NCBI GenBank assembly: GCA_046732855.1
Contig: JBKPNX010000026.1
Span: 1-44,290 of the forward strand
Direction of reading: 5' to 3'
Source: JBKPNX01 sp046732855
GTDB taxonomy: Bacteria > Pseudomonadota > Alphaproteobacteria > Geminicoccales > Geminicoccaceae
DNA: 44,290 nt
Shown here: in pieces, positions 16,863 to 25,123 of the stretch
Position numbering within the stretch: position 1 is the stretch's first letter
Layout of the letters: the number at the start of each line of letters is the position of its first letter
Program-made: the position numbers and the translations under genes
Notes under the pieces: model-generated
What the model was told of the DNA's origin: nothing
Databases searched by the model: none
Seen by the model: only the letters and a program-made list of their open reading frames with translations

Positions 16863-18451
16863 CGCCGGCCCGTGCCCGATCTGGCCTGGCCTGGACTGGC
16901 GGCGGCCTCGTCACCGGCGCGGCGGTGGGGGGCTGGGCATGACCCGCTTCCACCTGCGCAGGCGGGTTGCTCTCCTGATCGGCGGCAGCAGACGGGGCCG
17001 CCGACGCCGGGAACCCGATGCCCAGCTCGTCGAAACGATTTTTTGATCCGTGGATTGAATTCGCGCGACACGCTCCACTGGCGTAGCGGGCGTGTCTTGA
17101 AGCGCGCCTTGATCACCACGGCGGTATCCGCGAAACGGTCCACGCCGGCGACCTCGAGCGGCGCCAGAATCAGCCGGCGGAAGTGGGGGTCGGGGGCATC
17201 TCGGCCCCGAGATCGTGCAGGACCTGCATCAACTCGTCCACACTTTCCCGGTAGCTGACGCCGATCTCGAATACCGCATAGGAGAAGTCCTTGGTCAGAT
17301 TGGTCACGGTATGGATCGCGCTGTACGGGATGGTATGCACGTTACCGCCGTAATCCCGCAGCACGATCGTCCGTACTGCGACCCCCTCGACCACGCCTGA
17401 CCGTCCGGTCACTTCGACCACGTCGCCCACGTGCAATGTGTCGCTGAACAGAACGAACGTGCCGGTGATGATGTCCTGGGCCGGCCGCTGCGAGCCGAAC
17501 CCGATCGCCAGGCCGATCACGCCGGCGCCGGCCAGCAGTGGCGGATATTGACCCCGATCTCGGCGAGAATGAGGAACAGCGCGATTATTCCGAGGAATAC
17601 CGGCGCGAAACGCCGGGTGTGGTTGAGCAGAGTGCGCGTCCGACCGCCGAGGCGCGGCCGGCCCTCCGCATCCCGCTCGGGTCGCCGAGCGCTCGATCGC
17701 CAGATCGATGGCCTCCCGCACGATCCGCGTGAAGACCAGCACGAGAGCAATTGTCACCAGCTGAGGGAGCACCCTGCCGCCGGCGTCGCTGCCCAACCAG
17801 CGGACCACGTCCAGTCCCCACACTTCGAGCAGCGCCAGCAGCGCGACGAGCACGACCCCGCCAGGGCGGGAGGCGGCGAGCAAGGATCGAGACCTGGCGA
17901 TGCGCTGTTCGATCAGCGGCGTGTCCGGGCCAGCCGGTTCGCTCGATCGGGTGGCGGTCTGCGCTCGCTCTCTGATCACGTTGAGGGCCAGGGCGACGGC
18001 GAACGCGATCGCGGCGGTCGCGAGGGTGTTGAGGATCAGCGTCCGAAAGCCGCCGGGCCCGCCGAGCGCCACACTAGGTCTACGAACGCGAAGTACGCCA
18101 GCGCCAGCAGGTGCCAGATGCGGGCAATGGCCGGCCAGGGCAGCCAGCGCAGGAGCGGACTGCGGCGCTCTGCGCCGAGCTTTCGATCGCGGCGGCGACC
18201 GAGCGCCGGATCCGCGCGATAACCAGCGCGCCCATAGCGGCGACCACGATGAACAGCGCGTTCAACCACAGATCAGCGACCGCCCGCGGCAGCCCGAAGT
18301 GGACGGCGGCGGCGACCGCAGACCGGCCGTAGATCGCCGTGCGGATGATGCGGCCGCGCCAGCGCGCGCCTTGTCGGGCGTCCGGGTCGCCGATCGGCAG
18401 CAGGCGCAGCTCCGGGGTGCTCGGCGAGAAGACGCGCTTGATCGCCGTCAC
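16855..18451 (-). pseudogene. MscS-family mechanosensitive channel, multiply frameshifted
   Basis: Channel-like sequence runs on the minus strand from a GTG at 18451 to a TGA at 16857-16855 but changes frame about six times, near 18165, 18075, 17665, 17545, 17185 and 17030. Joining the pieces gives hydrophobic N-terminal helices (LWLNALFIVVAAMGALVIA, IWHLLALAYFAFVDLVW, TLATAAIAFAVALALNV). These are followed by the MscS core pieces FAPVFLGIIALFLILAE, PLLAGAGVIGLAIGFGSQ and DTLHVGDVVEVTGRSG, then VVIKARFKTRP and a Pro-rich tail. The pore-helix A/G pattern and the beta domain are recognisable. Four shifts equal single-base losses and two equal gains, one of them at a run of A. No full-length channel can be made. 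The final frame still overlaps the tamA start. The gene follows the DUF482 gene by 28 bases. Confidence 0.85.
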
Positions 18452-18479
18452 TGCCCATCAGACCCACTCTCGGGGCCCG

Positions 18480-19679
18480 TCACACGCCCTTGCCGCCGAC
18501 CCGAATATCATTGCTCTGACGGTACGGCAGCAGCTCGCGCAGCTCAGCCATCTCGCACGCCAATTCGGCACGCTCCTGCGCGAGGAAGCGCTCGACCGCG
18601 GCGCGGAAGCCTTGGTCGCGGATCCAGTGCGCGCTGTACGTCGGCACCGGCTCGTAGCCGCGCTGCAGCTTGTGCGGCCCCTGCGCGCCCGCCTCAACGC
18701 GGGCGAGACAACGCTCGATCGCGAACTCGATCGCCCGATAGTAGCAGGCCTCAAAATGCAGGAACTCGAACTGCCGCCGACAGCCCCAGACGCGCCCGTA
18801 GAGCGTGTCCTCCCCGATCAGGTTGAGCGCGCCCGCAACGTAGCGGCCCTCATGGCGCGCGAGCACGAGCACGACCTGCTCGGGCATCGTCTCGCCCAGC
18901 CGCTCGAAGAAGCGCTTGGTCAGGTACGCGCCGCCCCAGCGCTTGTCGACGGTGGAGCGGTAGAACGGATAGAACACGTTCCAGATCTCGGGCGTGAGCG
19001 CGGCGCCGGTCAGCACCTCGATGCTCAGGCCCTGCTCTCTGACCCGCTCCCGCTCCTTGCGGATGGTCTTGCGCCGGCCGTGCTTGAGCGAGGCAAGGAA
19101 ATCGTCGAAATCGCGATAGTCGCGGTTGTGCCAGTGGTACTGCAGACCCTGGCGCTTGAGCAGGCCGGCGGCGCCGAGCTCGTGCCACTCGTCCTCGCGG
19201 CAGAAGGTCACGTGCAGCGACGACACGCCGAGCTGCTCTGCCGCGCTGACCAGGCCGTGGACGAGCATGGCGCGCGCCGCGCCGCCGCAATCCGGCCTGA
19301 TCAGCAGGCGCGGCCCCGGCACCGGGGTGAACGGCACCGCCACCTGAAGCTTGGGATAGTATCTGCCGCCGGCGCGCTCATAGGCGTTCGCCCAACCCCA
19401 GTCGAACACGTACTCGCCATAGGAGTGGCTCTTCAGATACATCGGTGCGCAGCCGATCAGCTCGCCCCCGCTTTCGGCCACAAGATGCAGCGGCAGCCAG
19501 CCGGTGCGCTGGCTCGCCGAGCCGCTGTCTTCGAGCGCGGAAAGAAAGGCGTGGCGGAGGAACGGCTGTTCGGGGCCGATGCAGGCGTCCCAGTCGCGCG
19601 CCTTGATCTGGCCGATCCCCTGGACCAGCTTGACCTGGAGGTCGTCGGCGCCGGACAGCGCGCGCTCAGGCGAGCTCAA
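18480..19679 (-). CDS. DUF482/FemAB-like acetyltransferase-fold protein
   Basis: This protein of about 399 residues belongs to the GNAT-like DUF482 group, often labelled peptidogalycan biosynthesis protein. Recognisable blocks are PFLRHAFLSALEDSGSA, YVFDWGWANAYERAG, the HGRRKTIRKERERVRE basic stretch, YRSTVDKRWGGAYLT, and FLHFEACYYRAIEFAIE ahead of QRGYEPVPTYSAHW. The substrate is unknown. Relatives are thought to join amino acids or acyl groups to cell-wall or small-molecule targets. I chose a TTG at 19679 because GAGG-TTGAGGG lies just before it, giving a 14-base overlap with the ridA end. An ATG at 19706 is possible but lacks a ribosome site. It is the second gene of the leftward block. 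Confidence 0.85.
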   Translation of the reverse strand: MSSPERALSGADDLQVKLVQGIGQIKARDWDACIGPEQPFLRHAFLSALEDSGSASQRTGWLPLHLVAESGGELIGCAPMYLKSHSYGEYVFDWGWANAYERAGGRYYPKLQVAVPFTPVPGPRLLIRPDCGGAARAMLVHGLVSAAEQLGVSSLHVTFCREDEWHELGAAGLLKRQGLQYHWHNRDYRDFDDFLASLKHGRRKTIRKERERVREQGLSIEVLTGAALTPEIWNVFYPFYRSTVDKRWGGAYLTKRFFERLGETMPEQVVLVLARHEGRYVAGALNLIGEDTLYGRVWGCRRQFEFLHFEACYYRAIEFAIERCLARVEAGAQGPHKLQRGYEPVPTYSAHWIRDQGFRAAVERFLAQERAELACEMAELRELLPYRQSNDIRVGGKGV

Positions 19680-20133
19680 AGATGCCCTCAACCTCGACCG
19701 CAGCATTGCGCGGCAGGCTCGCGCAGCCGACTGCAAAGCGTGCATGTTGCCCCGCCTCGCCCATGGCCTCGACCATCAGATCCGATGCGCCATTGATCAC
19801 CGCCGGATGCTCGGCGAACTCGGGGGTGCAGCTGACGAACCCGCCGAGCTTCAGGCAGCGCGCGAGCCCGCCCAGGTCGCCGCCGCACGCGGCTCTGACT
19901 TGCGCGAGCAGATTGAGGGCGCAGATGCGCGCGGCCTCTTGTCCCTGCTCCAGGCTGATGTCTTCGCCGAGGCGGCCGGCGACCGCCACCCGGCCGCCTA
20001 CGAACGGCAGCTGGCCGGCGACGAACAGCAGCTTGCCGCTGATCGTGTAAGGGATGTAGTTGGCCGCCGGCGCCGGCGCGGCGGGCAGCTCAAGGCCGCG
20101 CGCCGCCAGGCGTTGCTCGATCGCGCTGCTCAC
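19666..20133 (-). CDS. RidA-family (YjgF/YER057c/UK114) protein
   Basis: This 155-residue protein belongs to the Rid family, whose active members hydrolyse reactive enamine/imine intermediates from PLP enzymes. The segment PAPAANYIPYTISGKLLFVAGQ opens the core. HARFAVGCASLPRNAAVEVEGI near the C-terminus includes the Arg that deaminase-active RidA proteins need. The length and the leading SAIEQRLAARGLELP place it in the roughly 155-residue subgroup rather than the classic 128-residue RidA, so activity is less certain. The start is GTG 20133 with GGGAGAG upstream. It heads the leftward block and is divergent from the deiminase-like gene at 20270, so a shared 136-base control region lies between them. 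Confidence 0.9.
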   Translation of the reverse strand: MSSAIEQRLAARGLELPAAPAPAANYIPYTISGKLLFVAGQLPFVGGRVAVAGRLGEDISLEQGQEAARICALNLLAQVRAACGGDLGGLARCLKLGGFVSCTPEFAEHPAVINGASDLMVEAMGEAGQHARFAVGCASLPRNAAVEVEGIFELA

Positions 20134-20269
20134 TCGGCTCTCCCGCTGTCGGCGTGGACGCGGCCGGACGATAACCCGCCGTCGCGCGACCCGCCAGGGG
20201 TGTAAGTGAATCGACAACCGCCGGCATCGTGTGCACTCTGAGGTTGGGCAATCGTGGAGGACGCCGCCC

Positions 20270-21298
20270 GTGACCACACCGCGCGCGCCGGGTCTGGCCA
20301 TGCCGGCCGAATGGGGTCCGCACAGCCGGTGCTGGATGGCCTGGCCCTCCCGGACCGAGCTGTGGGGCGAGCGTATGACGGCGGCGCGCAAGGCCTGCGC
20401 CGAGATCGCGAAGGCGATCGGCGCGTACGAGCCAGTGACCATGATCGCGCGCCCGGACCTCGCCGCCGAGGCCTCGCTGCACTGTGGGCAAGGCATCTCG
20501 GTGCTGCCGTTGGAGCACGACGATTCCCGAATCCGCGACGTCGCCCCCACCTTCGTGATCGACCAGGCGGGGTCGTTGGCCGGCGTCGACTGGCAATACA
20601 ACGGTTACGGCGAGAGGACGCCGGCACACGAGCGGGACGCCCGGCTCGCGGAAATCATCTGCGCGCGGCTGCAGGTGCGGCGCTTCACCGCGCCGCTGGT
20701 GCTCGAGGGTGGCGCGGTGCACGTCGACGGTGAGGGTACCGCCCTGGTGTGCGCGCCCTCGGTGCTCGATCCGAAACGCAATCCCGGCATCGGCCGCCCT
20801 GGAGTGGAAAGAGTGCTGGCCGACTGTCTGGGCGCAGCAAAGGTGATCTGGCTCGAGCACGGTTTCGAGGGCGATCCGACCGGCGGCCATGTCGACAATG
20901 TCGCCTGCTTCGTGCGGCCAGGCGTGGCCATGGTCCTGACCTGCCGCGACGAGAAAGATGCCAATTGCGTTGGATTTCGGGACAACCTCGCCCGGCTGCG
21001 GGAGGCGCGCGATGCCGCGGGGCGGGAGCTTCAGGTGATCGAGGTGGAGCAGCCGGAAGCGCGATTTGGGCCGGACGGACGCCGCCTGACCACCTCCTAC
21101 CTCAGTTTTTACGTGGCCAATGGCGCGGTCGTCCTACCGATGTTCGGCGACCCGATGGACAACGCCGCCCACGACGCCATCAGCGCCGCGTTTGCAGATC
21201 GGCACGCCATCCAGATCGAGGCGAGCGACCTCGTGCACGGCGGTGGCGGCATCCACAGCATGACCCAGCAGCAGCCCGCGCCCGCCCAGCCGCGCTAG
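20270..21298 (+). CDS. aguA: Agmatine deiminase family protein with catalytic Cys replaced by Ser
   Basis: This 342-residue member of the agmatine/peptidyl-arginine deiminase family normally converts agmatine to N-carbamoylputrescine and ammonia. Family landmarks are MPAEWGPHSRCWMAWP, DDSRIRDVAPTFV, LVLEGGAVHVDGEGTAL, PKRNPG, GGHVDNVACFV and the C-terminal GGGGIHSMTQQQP. In active enzymes that last motif reads IHC; here codon 330 (21257-21259) is AGC, Ser. The general Trp before the first Arg-Asp is also changed to Arg. The Glu, His and Asp positions remain. The protein may therefore be inactive, act as a binder, or use another chemistry. The start is GTG 20270 with GGAGG nine bases upstream. 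An internal ATG at 20300 is the alternative. Confidence 0.87.
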   Translation: MTTPRAPGLAMPAEWGPHSRCWMAWPSRTELWGERMTAARKACAEIAKAIGAYEPVTMIARPDLAAEASLHCGQGISVLPLEHDDSRIRDVAPTFVIDQAGSLAGVDWQYNGYGERTPAHERDARLAEIICARLQVRRFTAPLVLEGGAVHVDGEGTALVCAPSVLDPKRNPGIGRPGVERVLADCLGAAKVIWLEHGFEGDPTGGHVDNVACFVRPGVAMVLTCRDEKDANCVGFRDNLARLREARDAAGRELQVIEVEQPEARFGPDGRRLTTSYLSFYVANGAVVLPMFGDPMDNAAHDAISAAFADRHAIQIEASDLVHGGGGIHSMTQQQPAPAQPR

Positions 21299-21448
21299 CC
21301 GTCCCGACGGACGCGAAACAGCGCGATCAGGCGTGATCCGGCGCGCGGCGCCGGCTTCTCGAGCGCCGGCTCCGGTAGACCGTACGGTTCACGCCTGCTA
21401 GGCTCCGCGGCGCAAGGCGGGGAGAGTGGCGGCGGCGTAGAGCAGATC

Positions 21449-22783
21449 ATGATCCGACTGGCGATGCTACTCGTCGGTGCTCGGGTGCTCAGACGCAAGT
21501 GGCGCGCGCTCGTGGTGCTCGGGACATTATGGATTGGGCTCGGGCTCGCGATCATGGTCGACGCCTCAAACGGCCTCGATGTCGTTGCCGTCGAGACGCT
21601 CGCGATCCTGCTTCTGTTCGAGGGTTTCCTGGCGCTCGCGCTGTTCACGCTGGCACCGCACCGGCGCGGCTACACCGTCCTGATCAAGGCGCTGGCGCTC
21701 GTGGTGCTGGGCAGCATGATCCTGGACTTTCCCGTCCATTTCGACATCGAGGACAGCCTGCTGTTCGGGCTCGCCTTCCTGATTGACGGCGCCATGCGGA
21801 TCGCCACCGCGAGCATCGTGCGCTTCCCCAAGTGGCAGCTGGTCGCCGTCGGCGGCGCCCTCGAGCTCTGCCTCGGCGGGTTCGTCATTTCCGACTGGCC
21901 GGTCGGCTACCACCAGTCCGTCCCGTTCTGCATCGGCGTGGCGCTGCTGCTGTCCGGATGGACCATTCTCAGGATCGGGTTGCGCCTGCGGCAACTGAAG
22001 TACGACACGCCGGTGGTCAACCTGCCGGTGTTCGAGCACCGCGGCTGGCACGGTCTCGCGCTGCCGCCCGCCCGGCCGACCGCGCCCGCGCAGCACACGA
22101 CGCCGCTGATCGTCCACGTCTGGACCCCGGTCGGGTCGGCGGCGAGCCCGCGCTCGGCGCATCGGCTGCTGATCGACCGCTACATCGCCGCGGTCGACGG
22201 CAAGGGCATGATCTCGACCGGTCATGCCGCGCTCGAGCTGCCGCCGGACATCTATATCAGCCACTACCCTGCGCTCGATCTCGACCATTCGCCCGAGGAA
22301 TTCGCCCGTCTGTTCCGGGCGACCCCCGACAACGACGTCAAGGGCCACTTCCAGCCGTCCTACGCGTTCGAATCGAAGGACTGGTGCCCGGCGGATGCTC
22401 GCGTCGACTTTCACATGTACGACGCCGGCCGGCTGCGCGCGCACTGGGAGGCTTACCGCGCCGACGACACCTACAATCTGACCAACCGCAATTGCTCGGT
22501 CACGGTGGCTGCGGCGCTCGAGGCGGCACTCGAGGGCACGCTTGGCGCGGACGCGGGATGGGGCCGCTTCTGGCGCCTGCTGGGCAACCCCGACCTGTGG
22601 GTCGCCGCCCTGCTGCGCGCGCGCGCCGAATCGATGACCTGGACGCCCGGCCTGGTGCTCGACTATGCGCGGGCGCTGCGCGAACTCGTCGAGCCGCAGC
22701 GGAGCCCTTGGCGGCGGCGCGTGCAGGTGGCGCTGCGGCACCTGCGCCGCGGGCACGGCGCGATGGCGAAGCGGCCGGCATGA
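21449..22783 (+). CDS. HdeD-like six-helix membrane protein fused to a putative cysteine-peptidase-like domain
   Basis: The protein has 444 residues. Residues about 18-180 form six hydrophobic helices in pairs, with short polar turns like the HdeD/DUF308 acid-resistance proteins. Residues about 215-365 are a soluble domain with HVWTPVGSA, STGHAALELP (His259), DIYISHYPA and TYNLTNRNCSVTVAAALE (Cys349). A His on a strand followed later by Asn-x-x-Cys starting a helix is the order seen in circularly permuted papain-like folds (LRAT, PPPDE, DUF4105-type), so a cysteine peptidase or acyltransferase is plausible but unproven. The start ATG 21449 lies 28 bases after GGGGAGAG with a weaker site nearer. 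It overlaps the next gene by ATGA. Confidence 0.75.
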   Translation: MIRLAMLLVGARVLRRKWRALVVLGTLWIGLGLAIMVDASNGLDVVAVETLAILLLFEGFLALALFTLAPHRRGYTVLIKALALVVLGSMILDFPVHFDIEDSLLFGLAFLIDGAMRIATASIVRFPKWQLVAVGGALELCLGGFVISDWPVGYHQSVPFCIGVALLLSGWTILRIGLRLRQLKYDTPVVNLPVFEHRGWHGLALPPARPTAPAQHTTPLIVHVWTPVGSAASPRSAHRLLIDRYIAAVDGKGMISTGHAALELPPDIYISHYPALDLDHSPEEFARLFRATPDNDVKGHFQPSYAFESKDWCPADARVDFHMYDAGRLRAHWEAYRADDTYNLTNRNCSVTVAAALEAALEGTLGADAGWGRFWRLLGNPDLWVAALLRARAESMTWTPGLVLDYARALRELVEPQRSPWRRRVQVALRHLRRGHGAMAKRPA

Positions 22784-23934
22784 CCGCCCCCGCGGCGGCG
22801 GCCGCTCGCGGTCATCTGCCATCACTTGCCGCAGTGATCGCCACGGCGGCGGTGTTCGGTCTGACCTATTCGTTGAGCGCGGCGCTGATCGCCCTCGATC
22901 TCGCCGAGCGCGGCGCCCCGCGCTCGCTGATCGGCATCAATGCCGCCATGCATGCGCTCGGCGTGCTGGCGATCGCGCCGGTCCTGCCACGCGTGGTCGG
23001 GCGGATCGGACCGCGGCGGATGACGTTCGCGGCGCTCGTCGTCGCGGCGCTGGTGCTGGCGCTCTTCCCGGCCATGCCCGGGATCTGGCTGTGGTTTCCG
23101 CTGCGCTTCCTGCTCGGCGCCGCCTCCGAGGCGCTGTTCACGCTGTCGGAGACCTGGGTCAACCAGCTGAGCGAGGAGCGCACCCGCGCCCGCTCGATGG
23201 CGACGTACGTGGCCGCGCTGTCGGTGGGGTTCGCGCTCGGGCCGCTGATCCTCTCGGCGGTCGGCTCCGCGGGCGCGACGCCGTACTGGATCGGCGCCGG
23301 GCTGGCGCTGGCGGCGGCGCTCCTGATCGTCTCGCCGAGAGTCATCGCCCCGGTGTTCCTCGACGAACGGCCCGGCAACCTGCTCCACCTGCTGCGGCTC
23401 GCTCCGGTCGCGATCGCCGCCGAGGGGCTGAACGCCGGCATTGAGACGGCCGGCCTCACCTTCCTGCCGCTCTACGCGATCGCCCAGGGTTGGACCGAGG
23501 AGGGCGGAACGCGCCTGATCTCGTGCCTGATGTTCGGGGCGATCCTCCTGCAGCTGCCGATCGGCTGGCTTGGCGACCGCATGGATCGGCTTCGCCTGGC
23601 CATCGCGCTTGGCCTCGTGACCGTCGGCGGCGCGCTGCTCTGGCCGCTACTCCTGAACGACCCCTGGATCGCCTACCCGGTGCTGTTCCTCTGGGGCGGC
23701 ATGTTCGTCGGGGTCTATACGTTGATGATGGCGGTGGTGGGCAGCCGCTTCACCGGCGCCGAACTGGTTGGCATCTACGCGGTGATGGGCCTGGTCTGGG
23801 GCGTGGGCGCGCTGCTTGGTCCGGCGCTCGCCGGCTTGGCGATGGACCTCTCGGCGCACGGTCTGCCGATCTTCGCGGCGCTCGCCTGCCTTGCCTTCAC
23901 GATTTTCGCCGCGACCAGCCGCAGCGCCGCCTGA
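22780..23934 (+). CDS. MFS transporter
   Basis: This 384-residue inner-membrane transporter of the major facilitator superfamily has about 12 hydrophobic helices in two halves. The loop after helix 2 reads RVVGRIGPRRMTF, and the second-half counterpart is GWLGDRMDRLRLAIALG, which is the clearest MFS motif. The segment LLGAASEALFTLSETWVNQLSEERTRAR resembles the YcaD-type drug/sugar exporters by its ETWVNQL core. The substrate is unknown. The ATG at 22780 overlaps the stop of the HdeD-like gene by four bases, so the two are translationally coupled. That suggests the transporter and the putative envelope enzyme work on a common task. Confidence 0.9.
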   Translation: MTAPAAAAARGHLPSLAAVIATAAVFGLTYSLSAALIALDLAERGAPRSLIGINAAMHALGVLAIAPVLPRVVGRIGPRRMTFAALVVAALVLALFPAMPGIWLWFPLRFLLGAASEALFTLSETWVNQLSEERTRARSMATYVAALSVGFALGPLILSAVGSAGATPYWIGAGLALAAALLIVSPRVIAPVFLDERPGNLLHLLRLAPVAIAAEGLNAGIETAGLTFLPLYAIAQGWTEEGGTRLISCLMFGAILLQLPIGWLGDRMDRLRLAIALGLVTVGGALLWPLLLNDPWIAYPVLFLWGGMFVGVYTLMMAVVGSRFTGAELVGIYAVMGLVWGVGALLGPALAGLAMDLSAHGLPIFAALACLAFTIFAATSRSAA

Positions 23935-24184
23935 GCGGGCTGACAGCGCCCGCCGTGCCGCTGCTTCCTCGCAGCGGGTCCGCGCACGGTCACGTCCACG
24001 CGGCCGAGCATCGCACGAAAGTCATGGCGACCGGACCCAAGAACGACCTGATGAGCTGCGCGCGGACGATCAAGCGGGAGAGGGCGGCGCGCCGGCTCGA
24101 GGCGGCGAAATCGATATTGGCCTGAAGCTTGCCCGATCCCGCGAGCCGCAGGATGGCGCGATCGTGGCCGATCGACTGTCGCGA

Positions 24185-24766
24185 TCAGCTCCGCGCGTCG
24201 TCGCCCGCCGGGAAGCGCTCCCAGTCAGTGAGGCTCTGCCAGGTCACCCGCGTGCGGGCCCGCATGCCCGGCGGTTGGATGGCGGCCGGATACCCGAGGC
24301 AGACGAACATCTCCGGGCTCAGGTGGCCGGGGATGTTCAGCACCCGCATTACCGCGGCCTGGCTGAAGGACGTGACTACGCCGGCGCCAAGGCCCAAAGA
24401 TTGGGCGGCCAGAAGCAGCGTCTGGGCGGCGGTGCCGACGTCGATGTACAGCCCCTTCACGGTCGGCCGCATGCCGAAGCTGACGGCCCGCCCCTGGTCG
24501 ATGCAGATCACCACCACTGCCGCAGGACGCTGGAACATGCCGGGCGCCACCATGCGCAGCACGCGCAGGGTCAGCGGATCCTGCACGACGACAAAGCGGT
24601 GCAGGTGGCGATTCCCCGCATTTGGTGCCCAGCGGGCCGCTTCCAGGACCTTCTCGAGCTTGGCGCGCTCGATCGGCCGGTCGATCATGGCCCGCACCAT
24701 GCGCCGGCTGCGAATGGCGGCGAGGACCGGGTTCGGCGCCGACGGCGCCGCGTCGGCCCCGGTCAC
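24185..24766 (-). CDS. Nitroreductase-family flavoprotein
   Basis: This 193-residue cytoplasmic FMN protein belongs to the nitroreductase superfamily, which reduces nitro compounds, quinones or enones with NAD(P)H. The N-terminal IRSRRMVRAMIDRPI is the FMN-phosphate-binding R-x-x-R region. WAPNAGNRHLHRFVVVQD, GTAAQTLLLAAQSLGLGAG and FVCLGYPA complete the family pattern. The substrate cannot be predicted. The GTG start at 24766 overlaps the stop of the DUF6092 gene as GTGA, so the two are translated together. A longer frame to 24823 would intrude further into that gene and has no independent ribosome site. Confidence 0.9.
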   Translation of the reverse strand: MTGADAAPSAPNPVLAAIRSRRMVRAMIDRPIERAKLEKVLEAARWAPNAGNRHLHRFVVVQDPLTLRVLRMVAPGMFQRPAAVVVICIDQGRAVSFGMRPTVKGLYIDVGTAAQTLLLAAQSLGLGAGVVTSFSQAAVMRVLNIPGHLSPEMFVCLGYPAAIQPPGMRARTRVTWQSLTDWERFPAGDDARS

Positions 24767-25092
24767 GGCACGCTCCGGTCGACCCCGAAGTGGCCGACGA
24801 GATGCTCGCCCACGGCGCGGCACAGGTCGTCGAGGGCCGCGGTATAATCCGCCAGGTCGGCGGTGCGCACGGCAAGCTCGGGAACCTTTCGCAGCGGCCC
24901 GGTCAGGAGGGCCCGCGTCGCCGGGGAGACCCGCTCCGCCATCGCGTCCCCAAGCCGGTTGGCGGCCGTGAGCAGGCGGAGCGAGCCATATTCGGACGCC
25001 TCGTCGAGTTGCGTCCGGGCGGCGGTGATGAGGAAGGCGAGAAGCTCGAGCGCTTCGTCTTCGTTGAGCACCATAGGGGGCGTCTTTGCCAT
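24763..25092 (-). CDS. DUF6092-family protein
   Basis: This 109-residue, mostly helical, cytoplasmic protein carries the stretch ALELLAFLITAARTQLDEASEYG and then LRLLTAANRLGDAM, which I associate with DUF6092. No catalytic residues stand out, and the function is unknown. The start is ATG 25092 with GAAGAGC-type purines upstream. The stop overlaps the nitroreductase start (GTGA), and 31 bases separate it from the preceding hydroxyacid dehydrogenase gene. The three genes thus form a leftward unit, in which this protein may be an accessory or stability partner of the nitroreductase (inference). Confidence 0.75.
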   Translation of the reverse strand: MAKTPPMVLNEDEALELLAFLITAARTQLDEASEYGSLRLLTAANRLGDAMAERVSPATRALLTGPLRKVPELAVRTADLADYTAALDDLCRAVGEHLVGHFGVDRSVP

Positions 25093-25123
25093 CGGCTCTT
25101 CTCGGGGAAGTCGCGGTGCCGCG

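Noticed and set aside
21350..21370. GCCGGC inverted repeat after the deiminase-like gene
   Set aside because: GCCGGC is itself palindromic and common in this DNA. There is no T run to support a terminator.
24024..24125. 33-codon frame MATGPKNDLMSCARTIK downstream of the MFS gene
   Set aside because: No ribosome site and no recognisable family. It is too short to support from sequence alone.
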